From Clostridium sp. CAG:1193 (lineage in GTDB: Bacteria; Bacillota_I; Bacilli_A; RF39; UBA660): a DNA stretch of 5,669 bases. The notes under the pieces were generated by a model. The model was not told the DNA's origin. It did not search any database and was given only the letters and a program-made list of their open reading frames with translations. Positions within the stretch are counted from its first letter, which is position 1; every line of letters starts with the position of its first letter. Location: contig HF990809.1 of assembly GCA_000436255.1 (NCBI GenBank), positions 35,033-40,701 on the forward strand, in the 5' to 3' direction. Shown here one piece after another: positions 1 to 5,625 of the stretch. Both the position numbers and the translations under genes were made by a program.

Positions 1-428
1 ATAGTGTTGATTTAACTTATTTTGATGTAGAAAATATAAGAAAACTGTTACTAAATAAACTAAGTAATAATTTAAAAAAAGAAATATTTTTAGGAAGTAC
101 ACAGTATGGACCACATAAAGATGATTTCGAGGTTTATTTTGATTCTAAAAATCTAAAAGAATATGGATCACAAGGACAACAAAGATTATCAATTTTATGT
201 ATTAAAATAAGCGAACTAGATATATTTATGAAAAAAACTAATGAATATCCAGTGCTTCTTTTAGATGATGTATTTAGTGAACTAGATATAGAGTCTAGAA
301 ATAGAGTTTTATCTATTATTAATAAGGATGTTCAGGTGTTTATAACATCAACGGATATAAAATATATAAGTAGTAATATAATTAAAAATTCTAAAATTTT
401 TAAAATTGAAAAGTGTAAGGTGTCTTAG
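1..428 (+). CDS. recF: RecF, DNA repair/replication gap protein (3' part only)
   Basis: RecF is an SMC/ABC-like ATPase that acts with RecO and RecR to load RecA at single-strand gaps. The reading frame is open from base 3 to the TAG at 426–428 and gives 141 residues, so about 220–230 residues of a usual ~360-residue RecF, including the Walker A motif, lie to the left of the window. In the visible part, GPHKDD (about residues 36–41 of the fragment), the ABC-signature equivalent GSQGQQR (55–61), Walker B PVLLLDDV (83–90), the D-loop SELD (92–95) and the STD switch segment near ITSTDI are all in RecF order. The methionine at 228 is internal and not a start, since the conserved motifs continue upstream of it. 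Its position directly before gyrB is the classic origin-region order. Nothing looks broken. Confidence 0.96.
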   Translation, partial: SVDLTYFDVENIRKLLLNKLSNNLKKEIFLGSTQYGPHKDDFEVYFDSKNLKEYGSQGQQRLSILCIKISELDIFMKKTNEYPVLLLDDVFSELDIESRNRVLSIINKDVQVFITSTDIKYISSNIIKNSKIFKIEKCKVS

Positions 429-441
429 ACATCTTTTTTTA
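417..441 (+). terminator. Intrinsic terminator overlapping the recF stop codon
   Basis: AGGTGTC (418–424) can pair with GACATCT (428–434) across a three-base TTA loop, with one G·U pair and one extra A–T pair at the base. The stem runs into seven T residues at 434–440. This is the layout of a rho-independent terminator. The recF stop TAG (426–428) lies in the loop and the first base of the 3' arm. It would separate recF transcription from the gyrase operon. The stem is short, so readthrough is likely to be partial. Confidence 0.7.
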
Positions 442-480
442 TGCAAAATCTTGTAATTTGATGTAAAAACTTTAAAAGTG

Positions 481-489
481 TGGTATAAT
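481..489 (+). promoter_or_regulatory. Extended -10 promoter for gyrB–gyrA
   Basis: TGGTATAAT is a perfect TATAAT -10 hexamer (484–489) preceded by the TGn extended -10 element (481–483). No good -35 hexamer is present at 16–18 bp: the segment there reads ATGTAA, and TTGATG at 458–463 would need a 20-bp spacer. An extended -10 often makes up for a weak -35. Transcription would start near 495–497, giving a leader of about 80 nt before gyrB. The promoter lies after the recF terminator, which supports independent transcription of the gyrase operon. Confidence 0.72.
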
Positions 490-574
490 TATTACGTAGG
501 TATAGGTGTACATAAAATGATAAAAAATCAAAATATGACTTAAAAAAGGTTGTTTTTTAGAAAGAGGTGAAAAA

Positions 575-2506
575 ATGGAAGAAAATAATATAGAACATTA
601 TGATGCGTCCGATATACAAGTACTAGAGGGTCTTGAAGCAGTAAGAAAAAGACCAGGCATGTATATAGGGACAACTGATGTTAAAGGACTACATCATCTA
701 GTATGGGAGATTGTTGATAACTCTATAGATGAAGCATTAGCTGGATATTGTAATAATATCGAAGTAATAATTAATAAAGATAATTCAATAACAGTAAAAG
801 ATGATGGTCGTGGTATACCAGTTGATATACATCCAAAAACAAAGATGTCTACTGTAGAAACAGTTTATACAGTATTACATGCAGGAGGTAAATTTGGAGG
901 AGGAGGATACAAAGTATCTGGAGGACTTCATGGAGTAGGTGCATCAGTAGTAAATGCATTATCAAAATGGCTTGAAGTTAGAGTATATAAAAATGGTAAC
1001 GTATACTTTGTAAGATTTGAAAATGGTGGACATACAACTGCTCCACTACATGTAATAGATACTTGTGATGAAAAAAGAACAGGAACGACTGTTACTTTTA
1101 AACCAGATCCTACAATTTTTGATAGTGAAATATATGATTATGACACTTTAAAAGTAAGAATTAGAGAATTAGCATTTTTAAATAAAGGTTTATCTATTAG
1201 TTTAAGAGATGATAGAGATGAAGAAGATACTACAGGTGAGCACTTCTTGTATGAAGGTGGTATTAGTGAATATGTTAAGTTCATTAATCAATCAAAGACA
1301 GTATTACATGACGATATAATACATCTATCAGGAGAAGAAGATGGGGTATTCTTTGAAGTGGCAATGCAATATAATACAAGCTATAATGATAACATTTATT
1401 CATTTGTAAATAATATAAATACTCATGATGGTGGTACACATGAAGAAGGCGTTAGAAGGGCATTAACAAGAGTAATAAATAGTTATGCAAGAAAAACAGG
1501 AATGTTAAAAGAAAAAGATGATTCTTTAACCGGAGATGATGTTAAAGAAGGATTAACTATGATTATATCTTGTAAGCATCCAAATCCACAGTTTGAAGGT
1601 CAAACAAAAGGAAGACTAGGTAATTCTGAAGTAAGAAAATTAGCAGATAATGTATTTTCAGAAGGATTTGAAAGATTTTTAATGGAAAATCCTGAAGATG
1701 CGAAGATAATAGTTAATAAAGCATTACTTGCAAGTCGTGCTAGAAACGCAGCAAGAAAAGCAAGAGAAATAACAAGAAAATCAGATCTTGCTACAACTAA
1801 TTTCTTTGGAAAATTATCTGATTGTAAGAGTAAGGATCCAAAAGTATCTGAAATATTTATAGTCGAAGGAGATAGTGCAGGAGGAAGTGCTAAAAAAGGT
1901 AGAGATTCAATGACACAAGCAATTCTTCCGTTAAGAGGTAAAATACTTAATGTAGAAAAAGCAAGACTAGATAGAGCATTATCAAACGAGGAAATAAGAA
2001 CTATAATAACAGCATTTGGTACTGGAATAGGTGAAGAATTTGATTTATCTAAATTAAGATATGACAAAATAATAATAATGACCGATGCCGATGTTGATGG
2101 TTCACATATAAGAGTATTACTTTTAACATTATTCTACAGATTCTTTAAACCAATAGTAGAGGAAGGACATGTTTATGCAGCACAACCACCATTATTTAGA
2201 ATAATGCATGGTAAAACAAGAAAATACGTTCTTAATGATGAAGAATTAGATGAATACATGAATTCTCTTCCAGAAAATGTAAGAAATAGAGCAGAAATCG
2301 CACGTATGAAAGGTCTTGGAGAAATGGATGCAGAAGAATTAAACGAAACAACAATGGATATAGAAAAACGTGTACTTAGAAAAATAACAGTAGAAGATTG
2401 TGTTCAAGCAGACGCTATATTTGAAAAACTAATGGGTGATGAAGTAGAACCTAGAAGAAAATTTATAGAAGAAAATGCTATATATGTAAAAAATATTGAT
2501 ATTTAG
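575..2506 (+). CDS. gyrB: DNA gyrase subunit B (ATPase and TOPRIM subunit)
   Basis: GyrB supplies the ATPase and the metal-binding TOPRIM half of the A2B2 gyrase that introduces negative supercoils in the cytoplasm. The 643-residue length is that of Gram-positive GyrB, without the ~170-residue insertion of proteobacterial forms. The GHKL ATPase domain shows E45 and N49 in WEIVDNSIDEA (E. coli E42 and N46), DDGRGIP (76–82), the ATP lid GGLHGVG (116–122) and the transducer lysine K345 in QTKGRLG. The TOPRIM domain shows EGDSAGGSAK (431–440, catalytic E431), PLRGKILNVEKAR (452–464) and DADVDGSHIR (504–513, metal-binding D504, D506 and D508). The tail EPRRKFIEENA is typical. D433 and R454, which match E. 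coli resistance positions 426 and 447, are the usual Gram-positive residues. The start at 575 is set by the Shine-Dalgarno GAGGTGA at 564–570. It is the first gene of an operon with gyrA. Confidence 0.99.
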   Translation: MEENNIEHYDASDIQVLEGLEAVRKRPGMYIGTTDVKGLHHLVWEIVDNSIDEALAGYCNNIEVIINKDNSITVKDDGRGIPVDIHPKTKMSTVETVYTVLHAGGKFGGGGYKVSGGLHGVGASVVNALSKWLEVRVYKNGNVYFVRFENGGHTTAPLHVIDTCDEKRTGTTVTFKPDPTIFDSEIYDYDTLKVRIRELAFLNKGLSISLRDDRDEEDTTGEHFLYEGGISEYVKFINQSKTVLHDDIIHLSGEEDGVFFEVAMQYNTSYNDNIYSFVNNINTHDGGTHEEGVRRALTRVINSYARKTGMLKEKDDSLTGDDVKEGLTMIISCKHPNPQFEGQTKGRLGNSEVRKLADNVFSEGFERFLMENPEDAKIIVNKALLASRARNAARKAREITRKSDLATTNFFGKLSDCKSKDPKVSEIFIVEGDSAGGSAKKGRDSMTQAILPLRGKILNVEKARLDRALSNEEIRTIITAFGTGIGEEFDLSKLRYDKIIIMTDADVDGSHIRVLLLTLFYRFFKPIVEEGHVYAAQPPLFRIMHGKTRKYVLNDEELDEYMNSLPENVRNRAEIARMKGLGEMDAEELNETTMDIEKRVLRKITVEDCVQADAIFEKLMGDEVEPRRKFIEENAIYVKNIDI

Positions 2507-2513
2507 GAGGTGA
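2505..2513 (+). promoter_or_regulatory. Ribosome-binding site of gyrA overlapping the gyrB stop
   Basis: AGGAGGTGA is a perfect complement to the 3' end of 16S rRNA. It begins inside the gyrB stop codon TAG (2504–2506). Two ATG codons follow in frame, at 2515 and 2518. The first leaves only one base after the GGTGA end and the second leaves four, the same distance as in gyrB (GAGGTGA ends at 570, ATG at 575). This favours 2518 as the true start. The overlap suggests that a ribosome ending gyrB can reinitiate on gyrA, which would balance the two subunits. Confidence 0.85.
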
Positions 2514-2517
2514 AATG

Positions 2518-5037
2518 ATGGATAATAAAAATATGAATGAAGAATATGATGAAAATTTAGAACATGTTGAAATTGATGAAAGCAAATTTAATGGTTATTT
2601 TCATGAAAGAGATAGTTTAGCAGAAAATAATATAGTAGAAGAAGTTAAAACATCATTTCTAGAATATTCAATGAGCGTTATAACTTCGCGTGCATTACCA
2701 GACCTAAGAGATGGTTTAAAACCTGTTCACAGACGTATTCTGTGGAGTATGTATGAATCTGGTTATACACCTGATAAACCTCATAGAAAGTCCGCAAAAA
2801 CTGTCGGAGAAGTTATGGGTAATTATCATCCACATGGAGATTCATCTATATATGAAGCAATGGTAAGATTAGCTCAAGATTTTAATCAAAGATATATGTT
2901 AATAGATGGACATGGTAACTTTGGAAATATTGAAGGTGATGGAGCAGCAGCAATGCGTTACACAGAATCAAGATTATCCAAAATATCACTTGAATTACTA
3001 AGAGATATTAATAAAGATACTGTAGATATGGGTGATAACTTTGATGTTACAAGAAAAGAACCTACAGTTTTACCTAGTAGATTTCCAAATGTACTTGTAA
3101 ATGGTTCAATGGGTATAGCTGTTGGTATGGCTACAAATATTCCACCACATAATCTAGGTGAGGTAATAGACGGATGTGTAGCATACATTGATAATCCTGA
3201 AATAGATACCTTAGGTTTGATGGAATATATTAAAGGTCCAGATTTCCCTACGGGTGGTATTATTCTTGGAAATTCAGGTATTAAAAAGGCTTATGATACA
3301 GGAAGAGGCTCAATAACAATAAGAAGTAAAGCAGAAATAGAAGAACATTCAAATCATAGTACTATAGTAATAACAGAAGTACCTTATGGTACAAATACTA
3401 TGGAGCTTAAAAATAGGGTAGCCGAATTAGTAAGAGATAAAGTAATAGAGGGTATTGCTGATTACCATACTGATTTAAAAAATGGTGTAAAAATAACAAT
3501 TACTTTAAAAAGAGATGCTAATCCACAAGTAGTTTTAAATAATTTATATAAACATACTAATTTTCAAACACAATATGGAATTATATTCTTAATGTTAGAT
3601 GGCAAAACACCAAGAACCTTAGGACTTAAAGAAATAATTTCTAAATATATTGACTATCAAAAAGAAGTAATAATAAGAAGAACTAAATTTGATCTAGCAA
3701 AAGATGAAAAAAGAGTTCACATATTAGAAGGTTATAAGATAGCGCAAGATAATATAGATGAAGTAGTAAGAATTATTAAAAGTGCAAAGAGTGATATAGA
3801 AGCAAAAGAAAAACTTATGACTAGATTTAGTTTATCAGAAATTCAAACTGATGCAATTTTAGAATTAAAACTACGTAGATTAACTGGTCTAGAAAGAGAT
3901 AAAATAGAGGCAGAATTAAACGATTTATTAAAGGAAATTGAAGAATTAAAATCAATTTTAGCATCTGAACAAAAAGTTCTTGATATCATCAAAAAGGAAC
4001 TTCTTGAAATAAAGAATAAATATGGTGATGAAAGAAGAACTAAAATTGATATGACAGCAATTGATTATATTGAAGATGAATCATTAATACCTGTTGATAA
4101 CATAATGATTACTTTAACTAATAAAGGATACATTAAAAGACTTCCAATAGATACTTATAAGTTGCAAAATAAAGGCGGTGTAGGTATAAAAGGTATGTCA
4201 ACAAACGAGGAAGACTTTGTCGAACATATGCTCGCTATGACTACACATGACTATTTGATGTTCTTTACAAATAAAGGTAAAGTATATAGAATGAAAGGTT
4301 ATGAAGTACCTGAATTTAGTAGACAAGCAAAAGGACTTCCAATAATTAACTTATTACCAATAGAAAAAGGTGAGAAAGTTTCATCAATGTTTATGATAAG
4401 TCCAAATGATGAATGTAAATATTTGGTATTTGCAACTAAGAAAGGATTAATCAAGAGATGCAACATTAATGAATTTGAAAGTATTCGTACGAATGGAAAA
4501 ATAGCTATAACTCTTAAAGAAGATGATGAATTAATTTCAGTTTCAAAAACAGACGGGTCTAAATTTATTGCATTAGCATCTTCTAATGGAAGATTAGTAC
4601 GTTTTGATGAAAATGAAATTAGAATTATGGGTAGAAGTGCATCAGGTGTACGAGGAATAGATTTAGGCAATGGATATTGTATAGATGCAAATATAGCTGA
4701 GGAAGATAAAGAAGTTTTGGTTGTAACAGAAAATGGATATGGAAAGCGTACAATAATTAATGAATATAGAACAACTCATAGAGGAAGTAAAGGCGTAAAA
4801 ACTTTAAATTCCACTGAAAAGACAGGCAATATAGTAGCATTTAAAGTAGTTAATGATGATGAAGATTTGATGATTATAACAAATAGTGGAATGGTAATAA
4901 GAATACCAATATCTCAAATATCAGTAATGAGTAGAGTTACACAAGGAGTAAGATTAATAACACTTAAAGATAATCAAAAAGTAACATCAGTATTTAATAT
5001 AACAAGGGAAGAAAGCAATGAAAATGAAGAAGAGTAA
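2518..5037 (+). CDS. gyrA: DNA gyrase subunit A (DNA cleavage and wrapping subunit)
   Basis: GyrA carries the active-site tyrosine that cuts and rejoins the gate DNA, and a C-terminal propeller that wraps DNA. Numbered from 2518 (839 residues), the winged-helix core shows LPDLRDGLKPVHRRIL, then YHPHGDSSIYE with S109 and E113 (E. coli S83 and D87, quinolone-sensitive type), and the catalytic Y148 in AAAMRYTE. The tower and coiled-coil region runs to about 510 and includes the acidic/lysine-rich helix around 460–500. The six-bladed C-terminal domain (about 525–829) includes VVTENGYGKR and TQGVRLITL. Its GyrA-box reads QNKGGVG (550–556), which departs from the usual Q(R/N)RGG(R/K)G. An acidic N-terminal extension of about 26 residues precedes the conserved core, and the acidic C-terminal tail is very short. 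The ATG at 2515 is an alternative start. The stop codon lies within a palindrome that contains parS. Confidence 0.98.
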   Translation: MDNKNMNEEYDENLEHVEIDESKFNGYFHERDSLAENNIVEEVKTSFLEYSMSVITSRALPDLRDGLKPVHRRILWSMYESGYTPDKPHRKSAKTVGEVMGNYHPHGDSSIYEAMVRLAQDFNQRYMLIDGHGNFGNIEGDGAAAMRYTESRLSKISLELLRDINKDTVDMGDNFDVTRKEPTVLPSRFPNVLVNGSMGIAVGMATNIPPHNLGEVIDGCVAYIDNPEIDTLGLMEYIKGPDFPTGGIILGNSGIKKAYDTGRGSITIRSKAEIEEHSNHSTIVITEVPYGTNTMELKNRVAELVRDKVIEGIADYHTDLKNGVKITITLKRDANPQVVLNNLYKHTNFQTQYGIIFLMLDGKTPRTLGLKEIISKYIDYQKEVIIRRTKFDLAKDEKRVHILEGYKIAQDNIDEVVRIIKSAKSDIEAKEKLMTRFSLSEIQTDAILELKLRRLTGLERDKIEAELNDLLKEIEELKSILASEQKVLDIIKKELLEIKNKYGDERRTKIDMTAIDYIEDESLIPVDNIMITLTNKGYIKRLPIDTYKLQNKGGVGIKGMSTNEEDFVEHMLAMTTHDYLMFFTNKGKVYRMKGYEVPEFSRQAKGLPIINLLPIEKGEKVSSMFMISPNDECKYLVFATKKGLIKRCNINEFESIRTNGKIAITLKEDDELISVSKTDGSKFIALASSNGRLVRFDENEIRIMGRSASGVRGIDLGNGYCIDANIAEEDKEVLVVTENGYGKRTIINEYRTTHRGSKGVKTLNSTEKTGNIVAFKVVNDDEDLMIITNSGMVIRIPISQISVMSRVTQGVRLITLKDNQKVTSVFNITREESNENEEE

Positions 5038-5063
5038 TGTTTCACGTGAAACATTACTCTTTT
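5030..5063 (+). terminator. Terminator-like palindrome at the gyrA stop, built around parS
   Basis: Bases 5030–5061 form a perfect 32-bp inverted repeat centred on the parS CACGTG. It starts in the second-last gyrA codon, includes the stop TAA (5035–5037), and is followed by a short T run (5060–5063). In RNA it would give a stem of about 14 bp with a small loop plus four U residues. That resembles an intrinsic terminator, though the U tract is short. The extension of the symmetry well beyond the 16-bp parS suggests a second use as a transcript end. Confidence 0.6.
5038..5053. other. parS: parS site 1 (ParB/Spo0J centromere site)
   Basis: TGTTTCACGTGAAACA is an exact, fully symmetric match to the widely conserved bacterial parS. 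It abuts the gyrA stop codon directly. parS is the loading site of the CTP-dependent clamp ParB, which partitions the origin and recruits SMC/condensin. The position beside recF–gyrB–gyrA agrees with the known clustering of parS near the origin. It is embedded in a longer 32-bp palindrome. Confidence 0.95.
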
Positions 5064-5090
5064 ATACATTTATTTATTATTACAGTAAAT

Positions 5091-5110
5091 ATTATTTCCT
5101 GGGAAATAAT
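5091..5110. other. Noc-binding-type site 1, central T variant
   Basis: ATTATTTCCTGGGAAATAAT is a 20-bp inverted repeat with one mismatch at its centre. The inner 14 bases (5094–5107) differ from the Bacillus Noc site ATTTCCCGGGAAAT only by C to T at the left central base. Read on the minus strand it is identical over all 20 bases to site 3. Confidence 0.8.
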
Positions 5111-5205
5111 TTTATAATCAAACCATTGCTTTTTTGAATATTCAATGTCTCAAACGAACCTTCTTGATTAATATAGGCGTATTTTAATAGATTTTAATCA
5201 TCAGA

Positions 5206-5225
5206 ATTATTTCCCGGGAAATAAT
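5206..5225. other. Noc-binding-type site 2, perfect
   Basis: ATTATTTCCCGGGAAATAAT contains an exact ATTTCCCGGGAAAT core at 5209–5222. The symmetry continues to 5202–5229, making a perfect 28-bp palindrome, the longest of the four NBS copies. No T run follows, so a terminator role is unlikely. It is the first half of the NBS–parS unit that recurs at 5485. Confidence 0.9.
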
Positions 5226-5284
5226 TCTGGTTAATATTTTGCGTAAATATATACTTTATTTAACAAATAATTATTAAAAAAATA

Positions 5285-5300
5285 TGTTTCACGTGGAACA
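5285..5300. other. parS: parS site 2, one-base variant
   Basis: TGTTTCACGTGGAACA differs by one base from the perfect parS. On the minus strand it reads TGTTCCACGTGAAACA, which fits the Bacillus consensus TGTTNCACGTGAAACA, so it should still bind ParB. Apart from the mismatched pair, symmetry extends from 5282 to 5303. Confidence 0.9.
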
Positions 5301-5324
5301 TATAAAAAATGTTTTTTATGCAAA

Positions 5325-5344
5325 ATTATTTCCCAGGAAATAAT
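5325..5344. other. Noc-binding-type site 3, central A variant
   Basis: ATTATTTCCCAGGAAATAAT has one mismatch at the centre, where CG has become CA. It is the exact reverse complement of site 1. Flanking A and T bases extend the symmetry to 5322–5347, and a T run follows, so it could weakly resemble a terminator. Its membership of the array makes protein binding the better explanation. Confidence 0.8.
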
Positions 5345-5484
5345 TTTTAAACATATAATTAATTTTAATCAATAAATTCTTGCGTCAATCAAAAAAAGAG
5401 TTGTTCCAAATTCAGCAAATAATTAAAAACTATTTTAATTCAAAACAAGGATAAAGAGGTAAAACTATTACTTATACATAGCAA

Positions 5485-5504
5485 ATTATTTCCCGGGAAA
5501 TAAT
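5485..5504. other. Noc-binding-type site 4, perfect
   Basis: ATTATTTCCCGGGAAATAAT is identical over 20 bases to site 2, with the Noc core at 5488–5501. The perfect symmetry extends to 5483–5506. It is paired with parS site 3 at the same distance as site 2 is with parS site 2. Confidence 0.9.
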
Positions 5505-5563
5505 TTTATTTAATACTTTGCACAGATATACATTTGTTTAATAAATAACTATTAAAAAAACAA

Positions 5564-5579
5564 TGTTTCACGTGAAACA
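5564..5579. other. parS: parS site 3
   Basis: TGTTTCACGTGAAACA is again an exact parS, with the symmetry extending one base on each side (5563–5580). It closes the array and ends 11 bp before the -35 box of the putative SRP RNA promoter, so bound ParB could touch or limit RNA polymerase there. Confidence 0.95.
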
Positions 5580-5590
5580 TATATAAAGAC

Positions 5591-5619
5591 TTGAAAATAA
5601 AAAATAAAACGTGTATATT
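5591..5619 (+). promoter_or_regulatory. Promoter of the SRP RNA gene
   Basis: TTGAAA (5591–5596) and TATATT (5614–5619) are separated by exactly 17 bp, a good housekeeping sigma-factor promoter. Transcription would start around 5625–5628, about 27 bases before the conserved CAGG of the SRP RNA. That distance suits a short 4.5S-type RNA. Confidence 0.7.
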
Positions 5620-5625
5620 AATAAT

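Larger units (their letters stand above)
5206..5306. repeat. NBS–parS repeat unit, copy A
   Basis: A perfect NBS is followed after exactly 59 bases by a parS. Copy B at 5485 has the same 59-base gap, and the spacers are clearly related, sharing TTAATA–TTTGC, AAATAA and TATTAAAAAAA in the same order with small compensating indels. Both units continue with TATA and an A-rich tail after parS. This points to a duplication whose sites stayed conserved while the spacer drifted. Confidence 0.75.
5038..5579. repeat. Interleaved array of three parS and four Noc-type sites
   Basis: This gene-free stretch carries seven palindromes in the order parS–NBS–NBS–parS–NBS–NBS–parS, starting at 5038, 5091, 5206, 5285, 5325, 5485 and 5564. 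In each NBS pair the first site has one central substitution and the second is perfect, so the array reads as two tandem parS–NBS*–NBS units closed by a third parS. The bases between sites are very AT-rich. I see no convincing gene, RNA or promoter in 5111–5205 or 5348–5482. ParB spreads from parS and loads SMC at the origin, and Noc loads at NBS and recruits DNA to the membrane to block division; both roles are family knowledge. The coexistence of both proteins here is inferred from the sites. Confidence 0.85.
5485..5586. repeat. NBS–parS repeat unit, copy B
   Basis: This is the second copy of the unit at 5206, displaced by 279 bp. Site-to-site spacing is the same (NBS start to parS start 79 bp, centre to centre 77 bp). 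The spacer is roughly three quarters identical to copy A by eye. Here both the NBS and the parS are perfect. Confidence 0.75.

Noticed and set aside
228..428. A separate 66-residue gene at the left end
   Set aside because: The frame is open upstream to the window edge and carries RecF motifs before the methionine at 228, so this is the tail of recF.
1600..2067. Minus-strand open frame inside gyrB (similar ones at 2958–3188 and 4299–4670 inside gyrA)
   Set aside because: They lie wholly within strongly conserved gyrase genes on the other strand, have no recognisable motif, and are explained by the rarity of minus-strand stops opposite this codon usage.
5037..5117. Small frame of 26 codons starting at ATG overlapping the gyrA stop (MFHVKHYS...), hydrophobic
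   Set aside because: MFHVKH is simply the translation of a parS, and the rest runs through an NBS. The palindromes explain the sequence, the Shine-Dalgarno is weak, and there is no protein family signal.
5402..5417. TGTTCCAAATTCAGCA, a possible decayed fourth parS
   Set aside because: Only 11 of 16 bases match TGTTCCACGTGAAACA and the central CACGTG is lost. This is near what AT-rich chance can give, and it would break the regular order of the array.
5453..5490. AAAGAGGT, a Shine-Dalgarno-like sequence in the array
   Set aside because: No ATG, GTG or TTG start with an open frame follows at a suitable distance.
5038..5579. The regularly spaced palindromes as a CRISPR array, REP-type element or insertion sequence ends
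   Set aside because: Repeats are 16–20 bp of two distinct kinds with spacers of very different length, there is no transposase or target duplication, and both motifs match known ParB and Noc sites.
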